Below are positions 21,923 through 32,520 of a stretch of 64,000 nt of DNA, piece after piece. The notes under the pieces were generated by a model. That model ran no database searches, was not told the origin of the DNA, and saw only the letters and a program-made list of their open reading frames with translations. The position numbers and the translations under genes are program-made. Numbering within the stretch: the stretch's first letter is position 1; the number at the start of each line of letters is the position of its first letter. The DNA lies in assembly GCF_904849725.1 (NCBI RefSeq), contig NC_058519.1:184315703-184379702 (forward strand). The letters run 5' to 3'. Origin of the DNA: Hordeum vulgare subsp. vulgare. Lineage: Eukaryota > Streptophyta > Magnoliopsida > Poales > Poaceae.

Positions 21923-22430
21923 TGTCTTGGTTTTGTCACGGCACATGTCCTCGTGAAAGGACTTAGTGTTGGAGCCATCGCACCTTGGTGGCGACTCAAA
22001 AGGGGTTGAACGGGAGCGAGACAGACATTTACCCAGGTTCGGCCCTTCGTGAGGAGGTAAAAGCCTACGTCCTACTTTGTGTTGTATTGATGGTATTTCG
22101 ATTACAAGGAGGGTGTAACTCGCCTGACCTAGTACTCGATCATTTCTAACCTGCCCCTCCTTCCCTGGGACTCGCCTTTATATATAGATCGAGCCCTTAG
22201 GGTTTACAAGAGTCCTTGCCATCACGCAAGTCATGATTCTTTCTATCTCTAAGTCGTCGTGCTTTCCAAGACTGGAGTACTCCCCGATAATTGGTTCTCC
22301 ACGAGGATCTTGAACCGCCATCCAGCTCCCGGGCCTATTGGGCCAAAGCTTAAATCGTCAAAGGGTGAGTCTCCCACTTGGTGACCCGGCCCAATTAGGG
22401 CGGGTCACACCGCAGATAATATCCCCAACA
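21923..22430 (-). repeat. G1 5' LTR
   Basis: 508 bp. On the minus strand it starts TGTTGGGGATATTA and ends CCAAGACA. It is collinear with the two G2 LTRs (548 and 550 bp), sharing the 'tcctcgtgaaaggacttagtg' block near its end. A TATA box (TATATATAAA on the minus strand) is at 22177-22186. The partner LTR and target duplication are outside the window, so the five bases GTTAG at 22431-22435 are only the expected duplication. Confidence 0.88.
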
Positions 22431-22892
22431 GTTAGCTTTGTCTTAATTCTTCTTTCGTAGTTGCGGATGCTTGAGAGAGGGGTTAATCATAAGTGGGATG
22501 CTTGTCCAAGTAAGGGCAGTACCCAATTGTCGGTCCACCTACATATCAAACTATCAAAGTAATGAACGTGAATCATATGAACATGATGAAAACTAGCATG
22601 ACAGAAATTCTCGTGTGTCCTCAGGAGCGTTTTTCCTCCTATAAGACATTGTCCAGGCTTGTCCCTTGCTACAAAATGGATTGGGACACTTTGCTGCACC
22701 ATTGCTACTTTTGTTACTTGTTGCTTGCTATGAATCATCTCACCACACAATCGCTTGTTACCGATAATTTCAGTGCTTGCACATGTTACCTTGCTGAAAG
22801 CCACTTGTCAGATCCTTCTGCTCCTCGTTGGGTTCGACACTCTTACTTATCGAAAGGACTACGATTGATCCCCTATACTTGTGGGTCATCAG
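22431..22892 (+). other. Internal fragment of an unidentified LTR retrotransposon
   Basis: No gene. The text around 'gcttgtccaagtaagggcag' and 'gttgggttcgacactcttac', with a closing 'cttatcgaaaggactacgat', looks like the untranslated internal region next to an LTR in a common Triticeae Gypsy family, possibly Sabrina-like (memory only). It ends abruptly at about 22892, where LTR sequence of another repeat begins. Confidence 0.45.
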
Positions 22893-23962
22893 GCATCTAC
22901 ATCAACTCCATTGCCCCTCTGATGATGCGTGAGTAGTTCACCAGAGACCTATGGTTCCATAGCTAGTAGCTAGATGGCTTCTTCTCTCTCTTTGATCTTC
23001 AATACCATGTTATTCATGATCTTCATGGAGATCAATCCGATGTAATACTCTTTTGGAGTGTGTTTGTCGAGATCCGATGAATTGTGAGTTTATGTTCAGA
23101 TTATCTATGAATATTATTTGAGTATCTTGTGAATTCTTATATGCATGATTTCATATCTTTGCAAGTCTCTTCGAATTATTGGTTTGGTTTGGCTAACTAG
23201 ATTCGTAATTCTTGCAATGGAAGAAGTGCTTAGTTTTGGGTTCAATCTTGTGGCGTCCTTACCCAGTGACATTGTAGGCGTAGCGAGCCACGTATTGTAT
23301 TGTTGCCATCAAGGATAAAAATATGGGGTTTTCATCATTTTGCTTGAGTTTATCCCTCTACATCATGTAATCTTACTTAATGCGTTACTCTGTTCTTCAT
23401 GAACTTAATACTCTAGATGCACGCACGAGTCAGTCGATGTGTGGAGTAATAGTAGTAGATACAGAATCATTTCGGTCTACTTGACACGGACATGATGCCT
23501 ATATGCATAACGATTTCCTTGTATATCTTCATAATTATTCGCTTTTCTATCAATTGCTCGACAGTAATTTGTTCACCCACCGTATTATTTTCCTTTATGA
23601 GAGAAGCCTCTAGTGAAACCTATGGCCCCCAGGTCTATTTTCCATATTATACTTTCATATCTATAAACTAAAAATACCAAAAATATGTTGCTGCAATATA
23701 TTTACTTTTGTTTCCGCAATCTTTTATATCTATCTCTATCAGATCTCATCCTTGCAAATAACTCTGAAGGGATTGACAACCCCTTTATAGCGTTGGGTGC
23801 AAGTGTTTGATTGTTTGTGTAGGTACTTCGATTGGGGCCTTGCTTGTTCCTCCTACTGGATTGATACCTTGGTTCTCAATAAATTGAGGGAAATACTTAT
23901 CTACTTTGATGCATCACCCTTTCCTCTTCAAGGGAAAACCAACGCAAGCTCAAGAGGTAGCA
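22893..23962 (+). repeat. Truncated LTR, same family as the two solo LTRs
   Basis: Matches the 3' two-thirds of the solo LTR at 25467-26973 in order: 'gatgatgcgtgagtagttcac', 'agctagatggcttcttctct', 'ggagtaatagtagtagat', 'gaagggattgacaacccc' and the terminal 'aagctcaagaggtagca'. The first ~470 bp of the LTR are missing. No target duplication is visible because the left end was lost. Confidence 0.8.
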
Positions 23963-24272
23963 CCTCCCCAAACAGCTTTCCAGCAAATCAATCTCTCCTA
24001 CCCATGCATATTTTGTGAGAGTGATTTTGTGTTGAGGAGACTATCTTTAGAAGAACAAGAGAAAGGAGTTCATTGATCTACCACATATATTACCTTTTGG
24101 AAGGTGCCTCCTAGATTGGTTAGCTGTCGCATGGGTGCCTCCTACTTCGGGTTGTGGAGTTAAACCAAGATGTTTGTAAGGGCAAGAAGATCGCCTATTT
24201 CATGAAGATGTATCATGAGTAAGGCTAGTCCTCCGTGGGCGGAAGCCGTGGTGGAATAGACAAGGCCGATTC
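23963..24272. other. Unassigned sequence left of C1
   Basis: About 310 bp with no gene and no match elsewhere in the window. It contains wording such as 'ttgtgttgaggagactatct' and 'ggtgcctcctagattggtt' that looks like part of a transposon, family unknown. The last five bases, GATTC, are the expected target duplication of C1 but cannot be checked because the C1 3' end is lost. Confidence 0.4.
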
Positions 24273-24911
24273 TGTTGGAAATATGCCCTAGAGGCAATAA
24301 TAAATTGGTTATTATTATATTTCCTTGTTCATGATAATTGTCTATTATTCATGTTATAATTGTATTAACAAGAAACCGTAATACATGTGTGCATATATAG
24401 ATCACAATGTGTCCCTCGTGAGCCTCTAGTTGACTAGCTCGTTGATCGATAGATGATCATGGTTTCCAGATCATGGACATTGGATGTCATTGATAACGGG
24501 ATCATATCATTGGGGAATGATGTGATGGACAAGACCCAATCCTAAGCATAGCACTAGATCGTGTTGTTCATGTGCTAAAGCTTTTCTAATGTCAAGTATC
24601 ATTTCCTTAGAACATGAGATTGTGCAACTCCCGGATACCGTAGGAGTGCTTTGGGTGTACCAAACTTCACAACGTAACTGGGTGATTATAAAGGTGCACT
24701 ACGGGTATCTCCGAAAGTGTGTGTTGGGTTGTACGAATCGAGACTGGGATTCGTCACTCCGTGTGATGGAGAGATATCTCTGGGCCCACTCGGTAATTCA
24801 TCATCATATTGAGATCAGTGTGACTAAGGAATTATCCACGGGATGATGTGTTACGGAACAAGTAAATAGACTTGTCGGTAAGGAGATTCAACAAGGTATA
24901 GAGATACCGAC
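24273..24911 (+). repeat. C1 5' LTR, left part
   Basis: 639 bp of the LTR up to the G2 target duplication CCGAC (24907-24911). The first ~190 bp match the 3' LTR start at 60311-60486 with few differences. A short open frame at 24589-24846 is LTR sequence and not a gene. Confidence 0.92.
24907..24911. repeat. Target-site duplication of G2, left copy (CCGAC)
   Basis: CCGAC precedes TGTCGTGG of the G2 LTR and is repeated at 54096-54100 after CCCCAACA. The five bases are part of the C1 LTR. Confidence 0.93.
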
Positions 24912-25459
24912 TGTCGTGGTTTTTTCACGGCAGATGTCCTCGTGAAAGGACTTAGTGAAGGAGCCATCGGACCTTGGTGGCGACTCGAAGGGGGTGAGCG
25001 TAAGCAAGACTCAGATTTACCCAGGTTCGGCCCCTCGTGTGGAGGTAAAAGCCTACGTCCTACTTTGTGTGTATTGATGGTGGATTCGATTACAAGGAGG
25101 GCGTAACTCGCGTGACCTAGCTCTCGATGATTTCGAACTTGATCTATCTCCCCAGATATTTGCCATTATATACAAGTCGAGGCCATAGGGTTTACAAAGT
25201 CATGGGCATGTTACAAATCGTGGCCTTCCTTATCTCTAAGTTGTCGTGTTCACCAAACCAAGGAAACTCCTTGGTGACTTATCTTCTTCGTTAATCTTGA
25301 ACCGCCATCCGGCTCATGGGCTCCGGCGGCCTTCTGACAAAGATCTCTCAACATGCCTCAGGCCTAAACCGAGGCTTACTTTGGTCATGTATGTATGAGT
25401 CGCCTCTTTCCGGACCCGGCCTAATAGGGCGGGTCATACCGCACGTAATATCCCCAACA
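24912..25459 (-). repeat. G2 3' LTR
   Basis: 548 bp; on the plus strand TGTCGTGG to CCCCAACA. Collinear with 53546-54095 and with G1 21923-22430. The internal block 'gaaccgccatccggctcatg' is shared with the 5' copy. A TATA-like TATATAA box on the minus strand lies near 25165. Confidence 0.92.
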
Positions 25460-25461
25460 TT

Positions 25462-26978
25462 AGGCCTGATACGTATCCAACGTATCTATAATTTTTTATG
25501 GTTCCATGCTATTATCTTGTCAACTTTGGATGTTTTGTATGCATTTTATATCTTTTTTGGGACTAACTTATTAACTCGGTGTCAAGTGCCAGTTCCTGTT
25601 TTTTCCGTGTTTTTGACCTTTTTCAGAGGAGAATATCAAACGGAGTCCAAACGGAATAAAACCTCTGAAAAGATTTTTTCCGGAACAGAAGATACACAGG
25701 GAGCTTGAGAACCAAGGCAAAGGGTCCCGGGGGAGGCCACAAGCCCCCTAGCCGCAGCCTGGGGGCGCGCCTAGCAGGATTGTGGGCCCCCCGTGACTCC
25801 TTTGCCCTACCTCTTCCGCCTATAAATTCCCTAAACATCTGAAACCACGGGAGAGAGCCGTGAAAATAATTTTCCGCCGCCGCAAGCTTCTGTCTCCCCA
25901 AGATCCCATCTGGGGCACGTTCTGGTGCCCTATCGGAGGGGGGATTCGGACACTGAGGGCTTCTTCATCAACACCATTGCCTCTCCAATGATGCGTGAGT
26001 AGTTCACCATAGACCTTCGGGTCCATAGCTAGTAGCTAGATGGCTTCTTCTCTCCCTTGGATCTTCAATACAAAGTTCTCCATGATCTTCATGGAGATCT
26101 ATCCGATGTAATCTTCTTTTGCGGTGTGTTTGTCGAGATCCGATGAATTCTGGATTTATGATCAGATTATCTATGATTATTATTTGAGTCTCCTCGGATC
26201 TCTTATATGCATGATTTCAGATCCTTGTAAATCTCTTCGAGTTGTGGGTTTTGTTTGGCCAACTTGATCAATAATTCTTGCAATGGGAGAAGTGCTTGGT
26301 TTTGGGTTCATACCGTGCGGTGACCTCCACCAGTGACAGAAGGGGTAGCGAGGCACGCATCATGTTGTTGCCATCAAGGGTAAAAAAGATGGGGTTTATA
26401 TCTATTGCATGAATTTATCCCTCTGCATCTTGTCATCTTGCTTAAGGCATTACTCCGTTTGTCATGAACTTAATACACGAGATGCATGCTGGATAGCGGT
26501 CGATGTGTGGAGTAATAGTAGTAGATGCAGACAGTATCGATCTACTTGTCTCGGACGTGATGCCTATCTGTATGATCATTGCCTTAGATATCATCATGAC
26601 TTTGCGCGGTTCTATCAATTGCGCGACAGTAATTCGTTCACCCACCGTAATACTTGCTATCATGAGAGAAGCCTCTAGTGAACAATATGGCCCCCGGGTC
26701 TACTTCACATCATATTTTTAGCTCTACACTTTTACTCTGTTGCACTTTCCGCCTTCGGATCTCACTTTGCAATCAATCATGAAGGGATTGACAACCCCTT
26801 TATAGCGTTGGGTGCAAGTTTGTTGTTTTTGTGCAGGTACTTTGGAGACTTGCCTTGATACTCCTACTAGATTGATACCTTGGTTCTCAAACTGAGGGAA
26901 ATACTTACTCCTACTATGTTGCATCACCCTTTCCTCTTCAAGGGAAAAACCAACGCAAGCTCAAGAGGTAGCAAGGCC
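25462..26978 (+). mobile_element. S1: solo LTR with AGGCC target duplications
   Basis: The LTR spans 25467-26973 (1507 bp), starting TGATACGTATCC and ending AGAGGTAGCA. AGGCC is present on both sides (25462-25466 and 26974-26978). There is no internal region or second LTR, so it is a solo LTR left by recombination between two LTRs. A TATA box (TATAAATT) lies at 25821-25828, and the 'ttgggactaacttattaa' and 'gaagggattgacaacccc' blocks are shared with S2. It sits in G2 a few bases inside the 3' LTR, at the polypurine tract. Confidence 0.93.
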
Positions 26979-27281
26979 CCAGTTTGACTTGAATTTATTC
27001 ACGCCAACAAATCTTCACTCTTATCTTCGGTCACTTATCTCACCTTCATCTTTCCTTCAACGAACGACAAGCCACCAGCTTCCTCAATTTGGTTGAGTCG
27101 CCACATCATTTGTTGATGACGTCACCTTCTCCATTATTTTAGGAATTCTGGTGACATCACTTCCCAACGGATCCTTTTTTGTCCTTATCCTGTCATCCCG
27201 AAAATTTAGGCGCCATCATCTCTGGTTTTCAATCCGTCGCCTCGATTCCCGTGCCTACCATTTTTTGTCTTGCCTTGGGCC
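26979..27281. other. G2 internal sequence next to its 3' LTR
   Basis: About 300 bp without a gene. Before S1 inserted, this stretch joined the LTR through a minus-strand purine run ('actggggccta' before TGTTGGGG), the likely G2 polypurine tract. The remainder lies upstream of the antisense gene promoter. Confidence 0.6.
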
Positions 27282-27289
27282 TTTAAATA
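27282..27289 (+). promoter_or_regulatory. Possible promoter of the G2 antisense gene
   Basis: TTTAAATA in the context 'gggcctttaaatagtcgcag', followed by a pyrimidine-rich, GC-rich stretch like a plant 5' UTR, and a splice-donor-like CAG/GTAATC at 27497/27498. G3 has the same TTTAAAT core upstream of its antisense gene. Confidence 0.5.
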
Positions 27290-30271
27290 GTCGCAGGGGA
27301 GTGGGAGGCCAACGCCACCTACCCCCACTTGTTCCTTTCGGACGCATCGTCTCCTCCAGTCGTACCTCGACCATCTCATCACCACCGAAGCCCTGTTGCA
27401 GGTCATCGCTGTCCAGCTGCTTCCCGAGCCAGTCGAGGGTGCGGCCGTCGTCGCGGGACTTCCTCAATCCTCGCCCGACATCTCCATCTTCCTTCAGGTA
27501 ATCTCCTCCTCCCATTAGCAGTAGATCCGAACGTTCGCACTTCTTAGGTCAGCATCAGAACTCCATGAACGCCGCACCCCCTTGATTTTTAGCCTATCTG
27601 GATGCGGTATTGTAGACCCACATATGAAATGATAACCACAGTAGTTCTTGTCAAGTTCCCTATTAATCCGTTGTTCATAGATCTACGCACCATTTTTCAC
27701 GGTGTTGTTTTGCATTCTGCGGTGTTCGATCCTTCGGCCAGCATTATTTTCTTCATTGGAAACGCCCATAGATCCGTAAATTATTGCTTGTCGTTAGAAA
27801 CATGTTTGTCCTCCAATCAAGAATATCCCTAAGGAAAAAACCTTTTTAGAGTAGTAACCCGTCTCCTTTCACCATGGCGAGTTAGAATATCCATGTAGAT
27901 ACACCGTAGATCATTTTGGCTGGCAAGTTGTAATTCCACAGTTCCTGACAACCCGCCCTCCTCTTTCCTTTTGTAGTTATGGGCACTATCTCGAAATGCA
28001 ACTGGCTGCCAACAAAGGTCAATGATGCCTATCTTGGTAACTTTGTAAAACGGGTAATCTAGATCCCAAGGAAGTTATTGGGTGGCGGACTGCCTTTGGG
28101 GAAACAATTCCCCAACCCGCCGAAGGAGAGGTAGTCGTGTTTGCTGATCACTTGGAGCGAAGTTTCAAGCCGCCCAGCTCAAAGTTTTTTAGAGACGCCT
28201 TGCATTTCTTCCACCTTCATCCTCAAGATTTGGGACCAAATTCAATCAGTAATCTTTGCCAGCTTCAAGTTTTCTGTGAGGCTTACCTGAAAATAGACCC
28301 GCCGTGCTATTATTCCAGAAGTTTTTCTATCTGAACCGCCAGACAGAATTTGCCCATGGTCCTAGCTTAGAACTGGGTGGAGTCAACATTCAGCGGCGTC
28401 GTGAATGCGGGTTTCTGGCTGTCACATTGCCTAGCCATCCCAAAGGCTGGGCAAAGACTTGGTTCTACTGCCGCGACACTTCTCCATCCAATGAGAATCT
28501 TCTGCCAGGCTTGAGGGAAGATCGCCTACCTATGGACTTCGAGTTGTCTGAAAAGTTGACTGAAGAAGAAGAAGAAGCTACCTTCGTCCCCATCTTTGGA
28601 AAGCTGAGGGCCCTTACCACCAACAGTCTTACCGGGATTGACCTGATCCGTCGTTGGGTAGAAGGGAGGATTCTGCCCTTAAGTCGCCGAAATGGTTTGA
28701 TGTGTGAATATGATGGTGACTTGAACCACCCACAATGCTATTACAATGTGAGGCTCTTGGAAGAAGACATTGTCAACATCATAAAAATGCTATGCGGCGA
28801 GCAATTCAAAAATTGCCCCAAATTGGGATTAAACCCTTTTGTATCACCAACCCGGCTCGAGAGGTAAACAACCCGGCTCCAAAATGTAACCTTTTTATAC
28901 ACTCATTTATCTTTCTGGTCTTGAGCCTTTCATCATGTTTAATCAGAGGGATTCGGCATTCTGGACCCGGAGAACCAAGACGATTGTCAAGAAGACAACC
29001 AAACCTCCCTCCAAGACGAAGAAGAAGAAGAGCAAAGGCAAAGCTGCAGCCAAAGAGTCATCCGTAGTTGGCGAGTCTCGGGTTGTTGAGGAGCAGTCAG
29101 AGGTAAAATTTATCGTCCATATTGTTTCATTTTGACTTGCACTTATGCTTCACCGCCTTTGTTTATAGGATAATGACTATGAGAGCCAAGATGAAGATGT
29201 CGAGGTAATTTCCATTTCTTCCGACTCAACTTCTTCTCCCCCCAAGCCGGCAGGCGAATTTGTAAGAACGTTCCCATGTCTCACCCGGATGCTCATCTGG
29301 ACCCCAATTTCCTTTTGAAGAAGGCGAGTTACACACCTAAACGCCATACTCGAAGCCATTCTGGAGACCTAGTGTTCGTCTTACCTGAAAGAACAACTCG
29401 TCGAAAATGCCAAAGCGAGGTATGTTTCCGCGAGCATCCTTTCCTTCTTGTGTAAGATATTCTCACAATTTATTCAATCATTGAATTCCCGTTCATCAGG
29501 TTTCACCTCCTTCGTACGACGACTCAGCAATGTCGACTCTCCCCCCAATGATTCGTGTCCAGGGGTAAGTTTCTTTACTAACATGTTCTTCCAATCATCA
29601 ATGTCTTTTGTTCCAACATTGGTACCTTTGTTTCTCAGAGCGCAAGCAAAGAAAAGGAAAACACGCGACTAGTCTTCAGCTCCCAAAGTGGCTGAAATGT
29701 CTGGTAAAGGTGCCTCCATCCCAGAAGTTCCAAAAGATCCAGCTGAGATCCAGGGCGATACTTTTGATGATATTCCTGATATCCGGGTCGAGCCTTCAAG
29801 CCCTCAAAGGGAGGTGATTGGAAACAACAACCCGCCCAGTCCTGCTAAGACGCCTGAAGATCCAAACGCAGTCATTGTTACTGGTACTGGTTATCCTAAG
29901 CCGTTAACTGCGGTGTTAACCAAACATACGCCAAAAGATGCCCAAACATTTGCACAGAAGGACATCACCAAGCTGAAGCTTCCTCATTATGAAAAATTGG
30001 AGTTTCAAGAATTGTATTCCGGTTTTGTGAGCCGCCTGGAAGCAAGCCGCGAGATGGAGAAGAGTCTGGCCAACTTGATGTGAGTCAAACATGAGGTATG
30101 ACATCTTTATCTTTGTTAATATATCCTCCCATTAGCCCTCGAAAGGACGGGTCATCCATGATGAATCGTACTTTTGTATCATTCAGCAATGTGTATCCCC
30201 CAAGGGCTGGGTCATCTTTGTAGAGATGAGATGGATGTTGAACTTATATTGGCAAAGAACAGCTTCATACT

Positions 30272-32520
30272 GTAGCCCCCAATGGCCGGGTCATCTTTTG
30301 AAAGATGATCCGGGTATTGGACTTGTAATATAAAATTTCTGCAACTTGTAGCCCCCAAGGGACGGGTCATCTTTTGAAAGAGGATCCGGGTCTTGAACTT
30401 GTAATATAAAATTTCTGCAACCTGTAACCCCCAAGGGTCGGGTCATCTTTTGAAAGATGATCCGGGTCTTGAACTTGTAATATAAAATTTCTTCAACCTG
30501 TAGCCCCCAAGGGCCGGGTCATCTTTTGAAAGATGATCCAGGTCTTGAACTTGTAATTAAAATTTCTGCAACCTGTAGCTAATACGTCTCAAACGTATCT
30601 ATAATTTTTGATGGTTTCATGCTGTTATCTTGTCATCTTTGGATGATTTATGTACCTTTTATATCTTTTTTGGGACTAACTTATTAATTCAGTGCCAAGT
30701 GCCAGTTCCTGTTTTTTTTGTGTTTTGGCTCTTTTCAGATCCGAGTTTGGAACGGAGTCCAAACAGAATAAAATCCCCAAAATAATTTTCAGGGGGCTTG
30801 AGGGCCAAGCGAGGAGGGCTACAGGGGGCCCACAAGCCCCCTATCCGCCACCAGGGGGCGGCAGCCAGCAGGCTTGTGGCCTCCCTGGTGCCCCCCTGAC
30901 CTAGCTCCTTCGCCTATATATTCCCTAAAATACAGAAAAAAAATCAAGGGATCCACGAAAATACTTTTCCGCCGCCGCAAGCTTCCGTTTCCGCGAGATC
31001 TCATCTGGAGACCCTTCCCGGTGCCCTGTCGGAGGGGACTTTGGAGTTGGAGGGCTTCTACATGAACATCGTCGCCCCTCCAATGACTCGTGAGTAGTTC
31101 ACTTCTGACCTACGGGTCCGTAGTTAGTAGCTAGATGGCTTCTTCTCTCTCTTGGATCTTCAATACAAAGTTCTCCATGATCTTCATGGAGATCTATCCG
31201 ATGCAATCCTCTTTGGCTGTGTGTTTGTCGAGATCCGATGAATTTTGGATTTGTGATCAGATTATCTATGATATATATTTGAGTCTTTGCTGATTTATTA
31301 TATGCATGATTTGATATCCTTGTAAGTCTCTCCGAGTCTTGGGTTTTGTTTGACCAACTAGGTCTATGATTCTTGCAATGGGAGAAGTGCTTGGTTTTGG
31401 GTTCTTACCGTGTGGTGACCTTTCCAAGTGACAGTAGGGGCAGCAAGGCACACATCGTGTAGTTGCCATCAAGGGTAACAAGGTGGGCATTGTCGTAGAT
31501 ATGAGATTGTCCATCTACATCATGTCATCTTGCTTAAGGCGTTACTCTGTTCTTTGGACTTAATACACTAGATGCATGCTGGATAGCGGTCGACGTGTGG
31601 AGTAATAGTAGTAGATGCAGAAAGTATCAGTCTACTTGTTTTGGACGTGATGCCTATAGATATAATCATTGCCATAGATGACGTCATGACTTTTCGCGGT
31701 TCTATCAATTGCTCGACAGTAATTTGTTCACCCACCGTCTACTTGCTTTCATGAGAGAAGCCACTAGTAAACACTACGGCCCCCGGGTCTATTCACACTT
31801 ATCGTTTCCACTTTCACTTTTACTTTGCTTTGTTACTTTGTTCCTTTCAGTTCTCACCTGGCGAACAATCTATCAGGGATTGACAACCCCTTCATAGCGT
31901 TGGGAGCAAGCTTTTTGTGTTTGTCCAGGCACTTGTGATACTCCTTCACTGGATCGATACCTTGGTTCTCAAAACTGAGGGAAATACTTACCACCGCTGC
32001 GCTACATCACCCTTTACGCTTCGAGGGAACACCAACTCAAGGCTCCAAGGCCGCGGGGAAATCCTTTGCATATTTGCCTAGGAAGTCCCTAAAGGCGTAG
32101 TCATAGCAGAAGGATTCCTGGTGCCGTTGCTGAGGAGAATCAAGAAGTCTCCCATCAGAACGTATTTCTGGCGCCGTTGGAAGGTCTTTTGTTGCAGTAG
32201 CAGTAGCCCCCAAGGGCCGGGTCATTTTTTGAAAGATGAGTCGGGTCTTGAATTTGTAATGTAAAAAAATTCAACCTGTAGCCCCCAAGGGCCGGGTCAT
32301 CTTCTGAAAGATGAATCGGGTCTTCAATTTGTAATATAAAATTTCTTCAACCTGTAGGCCCCAAGGGCCAGGTAATCTTTTGAAAGATGAACCAGGTCTT
32401 GAATTTGTAATATAAAATTTCTTCAACCTGTAGCCCCCAAGGGCCGGGTCATCTTTTGAAAGATGAGTCGGGTCTTGAATGAAGGTATGACCTTAAAAGA
32501 AATGAGTCATACATTAGCCC
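30272..32520 (+). repeat. 75-76 bp tandem array in the antisense-gene intron, split by S2
   Basis: Units start 'gtagcccccaagggccgggtc' and end 'tataaaatttctgcaacct'. Starts are seen at about 30272, 30348, 30424, 30500 and 30575, then after S2 at 32203, 32278, 32353 and 32429, with degenerate copies at the edges (about 30190 and 32514). The spacing is 75-76 bp. Each unit holds the inverted pair 'atcttttgaaagat', a small hairpin. No protein is encoded. Confidence 0.88.
30575..32207 (+). mobile_element. S2: solo LTR with GTAGC target duplications
   Basis: The insertion spans 30580-32202 (1623 bp), flanked by GTAGC at 30575-30579 and 32203-32207. It begins TAATACGTCTC, where the expected TG is TA, and ends AGTAGCA. 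It is collinear with S1 for most of its length but ends differently: about 160 bp extra after 32040, including 'ctggtgccgttgctg' and 'ctggcgccgttgg', which resemble Gypsy PBS wording. A TATA box (TATATATT) is at 30915-30922. It could be a solo LTR of a sister subfamily or an LTR plus a little internal sequence. Confidence 0.85.

Larger units (their letters stand above)
1..22430 (-). mobile_element. G1: Tat-type Gypsy LTR retrotransposon, 3' end outside window
   Basis: A minus-strand Ty3/Gypsy element. Read from right to left it has its 5' LTR (21923-22430), a PBS, gag, protease, RT, two RNase H-like domains, integrase and the start of its 3' region; the 3' LTR lies left of base 1. It is split at 1486 by element G3. 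The domain order, the second RNase H before integrase and the antisense remnant at 1-121 fit the Tat lineage. Protein and LTR similarity to G2 is strong, so the two belong to the same or sister families. The style recalls the Triticeae Fatima group, but that name is a guess. Every coding domain has stops or frameshifts. Confidence 0.9.

Noticed and set aside
27151..27501. Frame of 116 codons near the start of the G2 antisense gene
   Set aside because: It spans the TATA-like box and probable 5' UTR and has no domain.
28304..28867. A 187-codon plus-strand frame as an independent host gene
   Set aside because: It continues, after one frameshift, the exon at 27979-28300 of the G2 antisense gene and has the same family signature as the G3 copy.
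30190..32520. Regularly spaced repeats resembling a CRISPR array
   Set aside because: Units are 75-76 bp head to tail without unique spacers, in a plant retrotransposon intron.
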